From positions 1 through 36,286 of IMG/VR virus record IMGVR_UViG_3300035388_000088: a DNA stretch of 36,286 bases, one strand, 5' to 3'. This DNA is from a virus. Under the pieces are notes generated by a model. That model did no database searches and was not told the origin of the DNA. It was given only the letters and a program-made list of their open reading frames with translations. The translations under genes and the position numbers were made by a program. Of this stretch, positions 1-7,394 are shown in pieces (positions within the stretch are counted from its first letter, which is position 1; each line of letters begins with the position of its first letter).

Positions 1-222
1 TTACTTCAGAAGAACCTTGTTTTTCTGATCGCAATGCTTGCAGCGGAAGTATAGTAAAATGCCATCTTCGGTTTTCTTGGTTCTATACGGTTGCACTACT
101 TCGCGATCTATTCTATGCACATCATAGCGCGGGCTGTCGATATGATTCGCTTCAATATATTGCCATTTGTTCTCTTCGTTGCACTCCGGATTATTACAAA
201 CAAATTTACCTGTCTTCTGCAT
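1..222 (-). CDS. small zinc-ribbon protein
   Basis: This encodes 73 residues and begins at MQKTGKF. The ATG is preceded by a near-perfect ribosome site (GGAGGAG) lying between it and the stop codon of the PH-domain gene. A longer in-frame start exists upstream, inside that gene, but lacks this signal. Cysteines at 9 and 14 (VCNNPEC) and a CKHC pair near residues 61-64 suggest one bound zinc; the middle is charged and mostly hydrophilic. It is the second gene of a two-gene unit. The function is unknown. Small ribbons of this type bind nucleic acid or protein, but nothing here decides which. Confidence 0.72.
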   Translation of the reverse strand: MQKTGKFVCNNPECNEENKWQYIEANHIDSPRYDVHRIDREVVQPYRTKKTEDGILLYFRCKHCDQKNKVLLK

Positions 223-232
223 TATTCTCCTC

Positions 233-700
233 CTATTTGTTGATCCGTCCCATGTTCTCCATAGCCAACCCAAGAAACTTCTTGTACAAGCTACTGATAT
301 CATACTGCTTGGGAAATTCAAACTTCCGATCATCAGTGGTCACTGTGTTTCCTGTGTGATTCGGTGAATCAATGTATGAAATCGTGATTTCGCTGTCATC
401 GAGACCAAAGCCTGCAGTCTCACAAGTAACCCCTACGATCGTGTTCAGGAAGATCGTATTGGCTCTCATCTTCGATCCAGTAGCTCCTTGCCTGTTGAAA
501 TCGATGATCCGGAGATCTGTAACAACCATTGCATCCCGAACTAGCTTGTAGCCGACACTGACTTCTTCACCTTCAAGTAGGTACTGACCATACTCTTCGG
601 TCAGGTCTTCTGTTGATACTTCAGACAGATTACCTGCCAAGCCTTGCAAGATCCCTTTCGTATTAATGCCTTTCATCAATCCTTTTGGTTTTAATGCCAT
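233..700 (-). CDS. bacterial PH-domain (bPH) protein
   Basis: This encodes 155 residues. The central segment (about 45-125) has the pattern of the bacterial pleckstrin-homology-like family: a strand with VRDAMVVTDLRIIDF, then a QGATGSK turn, then strands with IVGVTCETAG and DSEITISYI. There is no signal peptide or membrane segment, so a cytoplasmic protein is expected. The start has GGAGG 8 nt upstream. The gene follows a sigma-A-like promoter and lies downstream of a terminator, so it is transcribed apart from the lysis operon, possibly in the lysogen. The N-terminal 40 residues are glycine- and lysine-rich. The family assignment is by pattern only, and the ligand is unknown. Confidence 0.72.
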   Translation of the reverse strand: MALKPKGLMKGINTKGILQGLAGNLSEVSTEDLTEEYGQYLLEGEEVSVGYKLVRDAMVVTDLRIIDFNRQGATGSKMRANTIFLNTIVGVTCETAGFGLDDSEITISYIDSPNHTGNTVTTDDRKFEFPKQYDISSLYKKFLGLAMENMGRINK

Positions 701-751
701 TCATGTTTCCTCCAATCTTCTGATTTTCCCGAAACATCTTCCCTATAAACT

Positions 752-780
752 ATTATTGCACTTATTGGAGTTTTTGTAAA
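752..780 (-). promoter_or_regulatory. promoter of the PH/zinc-ribbon unit
   Basis: On the minus strand there is TTTACA (780-775), a 17-nt spacer and AATAAT (757-752), each hexamer one base from the sigma-A consensus. It lies about 50 nt before the PH-domain start codon and just after the upstream terminator. Confidence 0.6.
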
Positions 781-821
781 TATTTCCACAATAGATATAG
801 TAAATTCATTTTCCAACACAC

Positions 822-848
822 AAAAAGGGCTAGTTTTCACTAGCCCTT
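822..848 (-). terminator. intrinsic terminator after the HEPN-like gene
   Basis: A perfect 10-bp stem (825-834 with 839-848, loop TTTC) is followed on the minus strand by a run of five T. It ends the transcript of the HEPN-like gene and separates it from the PH-domain unit. Confidence 0.85.
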
Positions 849-889
849 ACTACTTGGTTCAAGAATCCTCGTATGCAGTTTTTAAGTCA

Positions 890-1444
890 TCAATAATCGT
901 TTGTCATTTTTTGAAAATTATCGATTATTTCTAGACACTCTTCAGGAACACGACTATATCTTTGGCCAATTTTTTTCTTAAATGCCTCATCTTCCTCAAA
1001 ATCCATTTTCTCTAAGCATTCACCCATGCCAGCAAAAAATAGAGTTTTCAATTTGTCGCCTTCAATCACAATTCTATCCTCATACCCAAGAAAACCCATT
1101 ACATGTTCTAGTGCCTTATCAGCTTTTTTCCATTTATAAAGAATAATCTTCGCCTTTCCATTTCGCGATAATCTCGATTCGGATGTGTATGTATGTAAAG
1201 TTGAACATCTTGCTGCATACAAATCAATGGCTTTACATCCCAAATTCATTTCGGGTTTTACATATGTGTTAATCCATTGAATGTAATCATTCTTTGTCAC
1301 ATCCGACTCATCTTTTCTACACAACCAAGCTAAATTATCAATACCAGAGTATATCAATATAAGTGCTTGCATGTAGTAGTTTTTGGATAAGCAAAACTCT
1401 ATTGATTGAGTAAGATTATACAACTCTTTAATAAATACATCCAT
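890..1444 (-). CDS. HEPN-like all-alpha protein, possible RNase or exclusion factor
   Basis: This encodes 184 residues, probably all helical, with no membrane segment. An N-terminal helix carries a polar pair (SGIDNLAWL, D36-N37). A later helix contains R79-CSTL-H84, an Rx4H motif as in HEPN ribonucleases. In that family, the arginine and histidine of two subunits form a metal-independent RNA-cutting site. The start ATG has an AGAGGTG site upstream, a strong promoter precedes it and a terminator follows, so it is a single-gene transcript at the accessory end of the prophage. That position is typical for defence or superinfection-exclusion genes. The HEPN assignment is inferred from motif and helix pattern and is not certain; otherwise call it hypothetical. 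Confidence 0.5.
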   Translation of the reverse strand: MDVFIKELYNLTQSIEFCLSKNYYMQALILIYSGIDNLAWLCRKDESDVTKNDYIQWINTYVKPEMNLGCKAIDLYAARCSTLHTYTSESRLSRNGKAKIILYKWKKADKALEHVMGFLGYEDRIVIEGDKLKTLFFAGMGECLEKMDFEEDEAFKKKIGQRYSRVPEECLEIIDNFQKMTNDY

Positions 1445-1491
1445 TAGATTTCACCTCTCATTTTGTATGTAATAAATACTTTACTACCTTA

Positions 1492-1520
1492 AGTATAGGG
1501 TTTAAATTTCCATATTTCAA
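1492..1520 (-). promoter_or_regulatory. sigma-A-like promoter of the HEPN-like gene
   Basis: Minus strand: TTGAAA (1520-1515), a 17-nt spacer, then TATACT (1497-1492). Both hexamers match consensus at five of six bases. It sits 48 nt before the start codon and after the terminator of the lysis genes. Confidence 0.75.
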
Positions 1521-1561
1521 CAATGTTTTGCTATAAAATCCCCTTTCACATATTTCCTAAG

Positions 1562-1584
1562 AAAAAAAACCGGCTCTCGCCGAT
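1562..1584 (-). terminator. intrinsic terminator of the late/lysis operon
   Basis: A short GC stem (CGGC/GCCG with a four-base loop, extended by one GU and one AU pair) is followed on the minus strand by eight T. It lies directly after the last lysis gene and probably ends the whole late transcript. Confidence 0.75.
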
Positions 1585-1598
1585 CCTCTTCCATTTCT

Positions 1599-1982
1599 CT
1601 ATTCAATTGACATCTCCACAAGGAATACCTGAAGTTGATCGACTGCAGCTTCCAACAACTCATCTAATTTCTGCTGAGTCACAAACAACTTCACGATCCC
1701 TGGTATCATCGAGTATGTCTTCCCTAAAACGTAATTATACTTCATCATCCCAGTACCTGATCCGTAGATCTTTTCGGCTTCAATCACCAGCGAAAGTAAG
1801 ATCTGCCGCACTATATCGATCTGCCCATTGTAGAGCAGTACCAGGAGAACACCAACGAACACTCCTATCGCAACCACATTCATGGCCACCGGCATAGGAA
1901 GCACACCCTGGATCCCCATAATTAAAACTACTGCCAACAGCACTACCAAGAGAGCCGCCAGAATTTTAATTGTTTTTTTCAT
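1599..1982 (-). CDS. LLH-family holin-like membrane protein
   Basis: This encodes 127 residues starting at MKKTIKIL. That start has GGAGG 9 nt upstream; upstream in-frame methionines overlap that signal. Two hydrophobic segments (about 5-28 and 34-54) are followed by a cytoplasmic helical tail. The tail contains EAEKIYGSGTG and a later YVLGKTY, typical of the LL-H phage holin family. It overlaps the end of the amidase gene by 17 nt. Holins of this kind make the membrane holes that release or activate the endolysin. Together with the second holin-like gene on the other side of the amidase it may act as holin and antiholin; which is which cannot be read from sequence. Confidence 0.75.
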   Translation of the reverse strand: MKKTIKILAALLVVLLAVVLIMGIQGVLPMPVAMNVVAIGVFVGVLLVLLYNGQIDIVRQILLSLVIEAEKIYGSGTGMMKYNYVLGKTYSMIPGIVKLFVTQQKLDELLEAAVDQLQVFLVEMSIE

Positions 1983-2706
1983 TCTTATCATCCTCCTCTG
2001 CATATCGAGCCATCACGACCAGCATCAACCAAGTTGGTGCCGGCTTGGCCAACTCCTCTTCTTCACTCCATTTGTCAGGATCATTCAAGATCCCCCGCGC
2101 AGCCAATTCCTTCACAGCTTTTCGACCGAGGTCTCTTTGCCACTTCTCAAGTTTCTCACTCATAACAATCTCCTCTACCTGCTCTTTAAATTTTTCAAAT
2201 GCATCCGGATGCTGCACAAACCAACGTGGGCAATCTTTCCAACCAACTATTCCATGGTGCGTCCAGATGTCCTGAAGTGGATCCAGGTCATACTTGATAC
2301 AAATCTCTGCACATCGATACGCTGCTGAATCCAACGTTGCATCGGTGAACTCACCAGTCCAATCCTTGTGGCACATTTCTATGCCGTAGGTGTAGTCATT
2401 TGGATATGAGCTCAGCTTGGTCAAGGCTGCCCTGGTGTACTTTTTTGAGCCAGCATGATAAGCCATTTCCTTTTCCGGAATACACACTAGACGTTCACCG
2501 CTGAGCCCAATGATCTCATGTGCAGAACCGAAACCTTTATTACCATACTTCCGTGTCTCGAAGTAGCTTCGATTGCCTGAAGGTGTAGACCCTGGGTTAG
2601 CCACCCAGTGAACCACAATTCCCCGCATCCCCTTCAGCAATCGCCCTGGGCGTGAATATCGATTATGAGGCAAGAGATCAACTGCTGTTTTATACTCTAC
2701 TTTCAT
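1966..2706 (-). CDS. endolysin: N-acetylmuramoyl-L-alanine amidase (Amidase_2)
   Basis: This encodes 246 residues. It cleaves the bond between muramic acid and the stem peptide of peptidoglycan. The T7-lysozyme-like fold shows zinc ligands H33 (VVHW), H151 and C159 (THHGIVGWKDCP, the usual spacing of eight), with a conserved AYHAG segment between. A C-terminal region (about 185-246) with EKWQRDLGRKAVKELAARGIL and a tryptophan helix resembles the small helical tail of many clostridial phage amidases. There is no signal peptide, so export depends on the holins. The start was chosen for GGGAGG placed 9 nt before the ATG; an earlier in-frame ATG sits directly on that signal. It overlaps both neighbours. 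Confidence 0.92.
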   Translation of the reverse strand: MKVEYKTAVDLLPHNRYSRPGRLLKGMRGIVVHWVANPGSTPSGNRSYFETRKYGNKGFGSAHEIIGLSGERLVCIPEKEMAYHAGSKKYTRAALTKLSSYPNDYTYGIEMCHKDWTGEFTDATLDSAAYRCAEICIKYDLDPLQDIWTHHGIVGWKDCPRWFVQHPDAFEKFKEQVEEIVMSEKLEKWQRDLGRKAVKELAARGILNDPDKWSEEEELAKPAPTWLMLVVMARYAEEDDKNEKNN

Positions 2707-3220
2707 AGTCCTCATCCTCCCTTCTCTTCCCCTGGTACTCATCAATCTCTGATTCCAAAATCTGTTTCTGCTTTCGCTTTACCCAAAAAAGAAGCCACCC
2801 AAGGTCAGCTCCTCCATCTACTAAATTTTCTATTACCGACTGTCCTTCCCGAAGAAACATAACCGCGTAAACTACTGTTGCAAAGAAGATTCCCATCTCC
2901 TTGAGCGGTGCCACCCTATAACTCAATCCAGCAAGAATCATAATGCAAAGATACGAAAATAATTTGATTTTCGTTTTGTCCCAGAGGGTCTTGCTATAGA
3001 TCACTCTCTTTTTTACCGCTTCCCGGTACCCTTCGTTCTGCTTGGCCAAGGACCAGAACTTCGTAAGAATATCCAAGATCATGGCCACCCCCACCGCGAT
3101 AATACTGGTGAAGAAAGCTTGATCTGGAAAGAGCAGATAACTGACAGCTGATAAAACTAATCCAATCATAGGATTGGATCCATCAAGCGCCTTCGAAAAG
3201 TATTCCTGTAATTGTGTCAT
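2690..3220 (-). CDS. phage holin (holin_4 type)
   Basis: This encodes 176 residues with several hydrophobic segments, near 17-32, 36-52, 88-103 and 108-122. The second is followed by LDILTKFWSLAKQNEG, matching the phage holin family in which an acidic residue ends a membrane helix and precedes a basic cytoplasmic loop (REAVKKRVIYSKTLWDKTKIK). The tail is highly charged (KRKQKQ, ending in EDEDYESRV). It is somewhat longer than the usual 130-150 residues because of this tail. It forms the membrane lesion that lets the amidase reach the wall. It is the first gene of the lysis cassette and overlaps the amidase start. Confidence 0.82.
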   Translation of the reverse strand: MTQLQEYFSKALDGSNPMIGLVLSAVSYLLFPDQAFFTSIIAVGVAMILDILTKFWSLAKQNEGYREAVKKRVIYSKTLWDKTKIKLFSYLCIMILAGLSYRVAPLKEMGIFFATVVYAVMFLREGQSVIENLVDGGADLGWLLFWVKRKQKQILESEIDEYQGKRREDEDYESRV

Positions 3221-3232
3221 GTCGCCTCCCCA

Positions 3233-4156
3233 TTAGAAATTTGCCGCGAACATCAAAGCATTGCCTGCACTAAGCAAGTCAAAAAGTAAAAATACATCTG
3301 CACCATCAAATAACCACCCCGGGACAAACGTATCAGCAATGACCATATTTGAGGTATCGATTTTCAAAATCTTCTGATCACCTTTGTCAGCGGTATACAC
3401 GTAGCCTCCATGGTACGCTATGCCCTTATTCCAACCACCAACGAACGCATGCGAGGCAACCACCATCATAGTGCCCATGTCAATCTTTTCCGTATACTCT
3501 AAACCATTTCCTGAGTTTACATAGATATGTGTTCCATCATTTTCTCGTGCAATTCCAACACCATCATTCCCATCAAGATTAGCTCCATCTACATAACTAC
3601 CGTTAGAAACTTGTAGCTTCTTGATGTACCCACCGTCATTGGCAAAGTAAACATAGTCTCCGTATGCATAAACAGCACGTGCATAGCCGCTATCTCCATA
3701 CTTCCAATTTAAACTTCCTTGCCCAGGTGTCCAAGACCACACGTCACCGCTCTCATCAGACCCATACACAATGCCATCAGCACAATGCATATCTCGTGCA
3801 TCATTTCCTGTTGCTGGTCCTTCTCCCACTTTTGCTAATGTATCTAAAGACAAAACGTGGAGCATAGTACCTGATACCTCAGGCGACACAAAAATATAAT
3901 TGCCATCGGTACATATGCCGTCCTCATAGTCATAGCCAGTAGACGATGTTGCCTGCAATGTGAAGGTATCTAAATCATACTTCACGACCGTTCTTGGATT
4001 CGCATCGAAATTGATGAAGTATGCATAATCCCCTACAATAACCCCTGGCCCCAGATTGATATCCGTAATCATTTGTTTTATATCGAAGTCCAGATCTGTC
4101 ACCCACGCCTTATCGGGAGATCCGTTGTTGACACCAAAAAAAAGACGTTTTGGCAT
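3233..4156 (-). CDS. beta-propeller protein, putative tail tip or receptor-binding protein
   Basis: This encodes 307 residues with about six repeats of roughly 40-45 residues, each with a G-x-Y-x-Y/V-F-(A/V) strand (GDYAYFINF, GNYIFVSPE, DGIVYGSD, GDYVYFANDGG, THIYVNSGNG, GGYVYTADKG). This is the sequence pattern of a WD40/YVTN-like beta-propeller. There is no signal peptide. It is the last structural gene before the lysis cassette, the usual place for fibre tips and host-recognition proteins, so surface binding is a reasonable inference. It is shorter than most fibres and has no trimeric coiled-coil stalk, so it probably sits on another fibre protein. Confidence 0.65.
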   Translation of the reverse strand: MPKRLFFGVNNGSPDKAWVTDLDFDIKQMITDINLGPGVIVGDYAYFINFDANPRTVVKYDLDTFTLQATSSTGYDYEDGICTDGNYIFVSPEVSGTMLHVLSLDTLAKVGEGPATGNDARDMHCADGIVYGSDESGDVWSWTPGQGSLNWKYGDSGYARAVYAYGDYVYFANDGGYIKKLQVSNGSYVDGANLDGNDGVGIARENDGTHIYVNSGNGLEYTEKIDMGTMMVVASHAFVGGWNKGIAYHGGYVYTADKGDQKILKIDTSNMVIADTFVPGWLFDGADVFLLFDLLSAGNALMFAANF

Positions 4157-4166
4157 ATGTCACCTC

Positions 4167-4436
4167 CTACAAGACACCGTACATCTTCTCGTAAATTGCT
4201 TCAATCATTTCCGTCTGTGTTAGCGGTCTCTCGACTTCCTCAAAGAGATACCCCCTTATTTCTAAATCATAAAGCAGCACTGGACGAATCCCTCTTTTTC
4301 TTTGAGGCATTACAGGAGGTTCATCTGCTTTGTATAAAGCTTCTTCCTGCTCGTTACTCAACCCCTGAAAGGAATGCACCACTGACTGTACCACAAGCAA
4401 ACCGTCTTCTCTAATATTTCCTGTTAATCCTACCAT
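4167..4436 (-). CDS. small tail-region protein of unknown function
   Basis: This encodes 89 soluble, acidic residues with a strong AGGAGG site before the ATG. It ends with a short helix (TQTEMIEAIYEKMYGVL). In PBSX-like phages a small XkdW-like gene follows the fibre gene at this point, so it may be a fibre accessory or chaperone. There is no motif to confirm that. Confidence 0.6.
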   Translation of the reverse strand: MVGLTGNIREDGLLVVQSVVHSFQGLSNEQEEALYKADEPPVMPQRKRGIRPVLLYDLEIRGYLFEEVERPLTQTEMIEAIYEKMYGVL

Positions 4437-4447
4437 ATTTTCCTCCT

Positions 4448-4969
4448 TTAGCTAAAGGCTAATCCAGCCATCGCATAATAATTTGTGCCGTCATAGTATA
4501 TGGACACGATATCAACAGCATTGGCATCCGTGGACAATGTCGGCTCTGATCCACCTGGCCACTTCACAGCCGATGGCCAAGTCACCTCTCGGCTCCCTGT
4601 AGCATCCTGAATCAGTTTCAGCGTCAAACTGCAAGGGTTGCTTGGGGCTGTCAACGTTAATATGCAGTTGCCGGTCAAAATTAACTTATGCTTATTGCTC
4701 ATCTTCAGGTCGATAGTCTTCGCTGTACCGCTATTCCCATTGTCTTTTTCAGTGAAACCGATTGTATGCTCCCCGGCATCCATTTCTCCACCAAGTTCAG
4801 GTGTCGCATCCTCACCCAGTGTTGATATCTTACTTTCTGCTAAATCAGCATTCGCTTTCATCTGCGCATCGATCAATGCATTATCCGCCACAAAGTCAAC
4901 ACGCTTAGGATACTCATTCCCATCCCACTGGTTTAATCCGTAGTTTGTTGTTTTAGTTGCACTTGGCAT
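4448..4969 (-). CDS. tail fibre protein
   Basis: This encodes 173 residues. The N-terminus TTNYGLNQWDGNEYPKRVDF followed by a helical stretch is the common attachment region of Firmicute phage fibres. A TPELGGEMDAGEHTIGF segment, then a beta-rich C-terminal domain ending in VTWPSAVKWPGG and YYDGTNYYAMAGL, is found at the end of many short fibres. It is likely trimeric and attached to the baseplate through the upstream DUF2313 protein. Short length means it is probably the stem, with the downstream propeller protein as a possible distal partner. Confidence 0.8.
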   Translation of the reverse strand: MPSATKTTNYGLNQWDGNEYPKRVDFVADNALIDAQMKANADLAESKISTLGEDATPELGGEMDAGEHTIGFTEKDNGNSGTAKTIDLKMSNKHKLILTGNCILTLTAPSNPCSLTLKLIQDATGSREVTWPSAVKWPGGSEPTLSTDANAVDIVSIYYDGTNYYAMAGLAFS

Positions 4970-4984
4970 TTACTCACCACCTTA

Positions 4985-5542
4985 TCAATTGTACATTTCA
5001 AATTCATCCCATGTTAGATTCAGAATATCCCACTGATCCCATGGTTTGTTGTATACATCAAACTCATCCCATGTCATAAAGCTAAACTCGTATATCACTC
5101 CCAAGTGTGCGGGCTTAATGTCTTCGAGCCAGGACTTAAATTGATCATAGTTTGGCGGTATGCCGCGCAATGAAACAAACTTGATTTTAAAATAGCCTAG
5201 TGTTGCGTACTCAGTGATCTTGATCTCCCCGTTCTCATAGGAAAGAGCAGCATTCATTACCATCGACTTGGTGAACGTCCCTACTCCTCTAAGTTTCGAT
5301 ATGATAACTGAACGCCGGTAAGCATTGCTTTGACTCACATCCGTCTCTAGCTCAAGAAACTCTTCCCAGAATGCAAGGCCCCACGTTGCTGTCGGGACAT
5401 AAAGCTGAATCAGCACATCCTCAATGGCAACATGCAAATCTCCGGACTCAGCCCCACCTGCCTCATAGATGCTCTTGAACGGTTCAGCCTCTCTCAAGGA
5501 GAATGGAACATAGGATTTCACTGTTGCTGTTCTATCACTCAT
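4985..5542 (-). CDS. baseplate protein, XkdU/YmfQ-like (DUF2313)
   Basis: This encodes 185 residues and sits between baseplate J and the fibre, as in PBSX and Mu-type tails, where it links baseplate and fibres. The main domain (1-150) has the family pattern with YRRSVIISKLRGVGT and a LGYFKIKFVS strand. The last 35 residues carry three near-repeats, TWDEFDVYN, PWDQWDIL and TWDEFEMYN, rich in tryptophan and acid. These tails are seen in related proteins and may dock the fibre. Confidence 0.85.
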   Translation of the reverse strand: MSDRTATVKSYVPFSLREAEPFKSIYEAGGAESGDLHVAIEDVLIQLYVPTATWGLAFWEEFLELETDVSQSNAYRRSVIISKLRGVGTFTKSMVMNAALSYENGEIKITEYATLGYFKIKFVSLRGIPPNYDQFKSWLEDIKPAHLGVIYEFSFMTWDEFDVYNKPWDQWDILNLTWDEFEMYN

Positions 5543-5555
5543 TCCTTTCTCCCTC

Positions 5556-6605
5556 CTATGTCAGCTCCACAGGTCCAAGCACCGCTACCTCAGTTTCTGC
5601 AATGGCCACATTAGCCGTGCCGACATTCACGGTGAAAGCTGAGTAATCTAGTATGCCTGGCACCTCAAGGATCCGGCTCCCGATTTGGCCATATGAAACA
5701 TAATTTTGCTGAAACGCAATCTCCTTCAAATACGCTGTGATCATTTCTTCTATTGGTGCCTGGACACTTCCCACCGTATAACCGGTAGCCAAAGTCAACG
5801 TTGCAACTACATTGATGATAACACCGGTTGCCGCGACAACCGTTGCTTGTGCGCCGATCGGTCGCATCTCTTCGATATAATCCGTCACATCAGTTACCAA
5901 CGCAGCACTTGCTGGTTCCTTATCCGTATCCAGGAGAACAACCTTCACAGTACCGTTCCCATTCCATTCCGGAAGGACATGGGCATCGCCAATCCCATCT
6001 ACATCCTTCGCCCATTGCTTGTAGTGGTACTTGTTCCCACTGGTCGCCGGCTCCCGCACCTTCTCAAGAAGACGAACCAGTAATGCCGGATCTTTTTCCT
6101 CGTCAGCACCACCGATTGTTTCCGCAGCATTTGTCACTCCGGACACGCCTTCAATGGATACCGGGATCGAATTGATTGCAGCTATAGCAACATTCCCTAC
6201 AACACCAGCTTCAGCTGCAGTTACAAATGCATCGATGGAACCGCCAACGCCGACCGTGACTTCCGCATCGGTTTCAAATTGAATCCCGGCACCAGTGGCC
6301 ACAATGCTTCCTGCAGCTATTACGCTTCCGCTATCTCCTGAGAAAGTCACCGGTCCCGTCGACTTGACTGCAGAGTTCCTTTCAACGCCATGTTCCTGGG
6401 CTCTGTAATCTAAATAGGTTCCTTCTGTTGTTGGCGCAAATCCAAGAGCCAAGACTCGATCCAGATTTGCATATGCTATGGCCAACTCAATAGACTGAGG
6501 ACTTACCGAATCGAAATAGAACGATCCTTCAGCCTTATTCAATCCGGTGGCCGCGGCACCTAACATCCTAGCCAATACTACCGCTTCTGTTTGATTCTCA
6601 TACAT
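5556..6605 (-). CDS. baseplate J-like protein (XkdT)
   Basis: This encodes 349 residues from MYENQTEAV. This ATG overlaps the stop of the upstream gene and has GGAGG 9 nt before it; the longer upstream start lacks this. It shows the baseplate J/gp47 pattern: LDYRAQEHGVERNSA near the N-terminus, a glycine-rich beta domain with SIDAFVTAAEAGVVGNV, and a C-terminal helical/beta domain. It forms the wedge of the contractile-tail baseplate. It is preceded by XkdR- and XkdS-like genes, exactly the PBSX order. Confidence 0.92.
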   Translation of the reverse strand: MYENQTEAVVLARMLGAAATGLNKAEGSFYFDSVSPQSIELAIAYANLDRVLALGFAPTTEGTYLDYRAQEHGVERNSAVKSTGPVTFSGDSGSVIAAGSIVATGAGIQFETDAEVTVGVGGSIDAFVTAAEAGVVGNVAIAAINSIPVSIEGVSGVTNAAETIGGADEEKDPALLVRLLEKVREPATSGNKYHYKQWAKDVDGIGDAHVLPEWNGNGTVKVVLLDTDKEPASAALVTDVTDYIEEMRPIGAQATVVAATGVIINVVATLTLATGYTVGSVQAPIEEMITAYLKEIAFQQNYVSYGQIGSRILEVPGILDYSAFTVNVGTANVAIAETEVAVLGPVELT

Positions 6606-7017
6606 ACGCAACCACCTCCAATGCATCATCTGCGAATGTCGTTACCTCAAAAGTAACCGTTACTTCTCCACCTGTCTGGTTAAATGTAAAGCCTTGTACA
6701 ATAGAAATTCGATTATCATAGATCAGCGCTTCACTGATGTATCGCTTGATTTCAGCTTGCGTCACCGAATTGCCAAGGCTCTTCCCGATCAGATCTTCAA
6801 TCTCGGATCCGTAACTCCATGAATAAACCGGCCACCGGTACCGCGCTGTTCGTATCGCCTTTTCAATCCACATCTTCAGCGCATCAATGCCGTACAGAAT
6901 TTCGGGCTCTCCGTCTTTCAAAACAAAGACTTCGTTCTCAAAATCAAAGTTGATTTCGGATCCGTATTCAACCGGACTCGTTGCTTGAGTGGTTACTGAT
7001 ACCTGTGGAAAAATCAT
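6598..7017 (-). CDS. baseplate wedge protein, XkdS-like (DUF2634)
   Basis: This encodes 139 residues with the XkdS signature: DFENEVFVLKDGEPEILYGIDAL, a helix (MWIEKAIRTARYRWPVYSWSYGSEIEDLIGKSL) and C-terminal strands with VTVTFEV. It is a gp25-like wedge component. The start overlaps the stop of the DUF2577 gene by four bases, so translation is coupled. Confidence 0.88.
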   Translation of the reverse strand: MIFPQVSVTTQATSPVEYGSEINFDFENEVFVLKDGEPEILYGIDALKMWIEKAIRTARYRWPVYSWSYGSEIEDLIGKSLGNSVTQAEIKRYISEALIYDNRISIVQGFTFNQTGGEVTVTFEVTTFADDALEVVAYV

Positions 7018-7394
7018 GATGCACTCACCACCTTATCTATTACAAAGTACTTCTGACCACCGGCAAGAGGAAGCACTGCAACTCGATCATCAACTTCTAA
7101 TCTAGTCAAAATAGTTATCGGACTCTCAGTGATATCCATTTCAAGAACATCATGTGTGTGCAAGTCGGCATTCATTGTTGTCGCTTCCACTTCCAAGTTG
7201 ATCGCCTCTACATCCACCTGGTGCTCTGCCAGACCGTCAGATAAAAAGAGGAATGTGGCAGAAATATCAGAATCCATAGCATCGATCCGGATCGACAGTG
7301 GAGATACTGATTTAACCGTAGCAAGTTCAAGTCCAAGGGACATCCCCTGATTTGCCATTCGTTCCATCAGCTTAATCATTCTAGATCCTGTCAT
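7014..7394 (-). CDS. XkdR-like baseplate/tail protein (DUF2577)
   Basis: This encodes 126 residues. The pattern is LELATVKSVSPLSIRID, a variable loop, then LTRLEVDDRVAVLPLAGGQKYFVIDKVV, an OB-fold-like protein found next to XkdQ and XkdS in PBSX-like phages. It is probably part of the central hub/spike. It overlaps both neighbours by four bases. Confidence 0.85.
   Translation of the reverse strand: MTGSRMIKLMERMANQGMSLGLELATVKSVSPLSIRIDAMDSDISATFLFLSDGLAEHQVDVEAINLEVEATTMNADLHTHDVLEMDITESPITILTRLEVDDRVAVLPLAGGQKYFVIDKVVSAS

Noticed and set aside
1523-1897. 124-codon plus-strand frame opposite the LLH holin
   Set aside because: Runs across the terminator and antisense to a well-supported membrane protein; no ribosome site.
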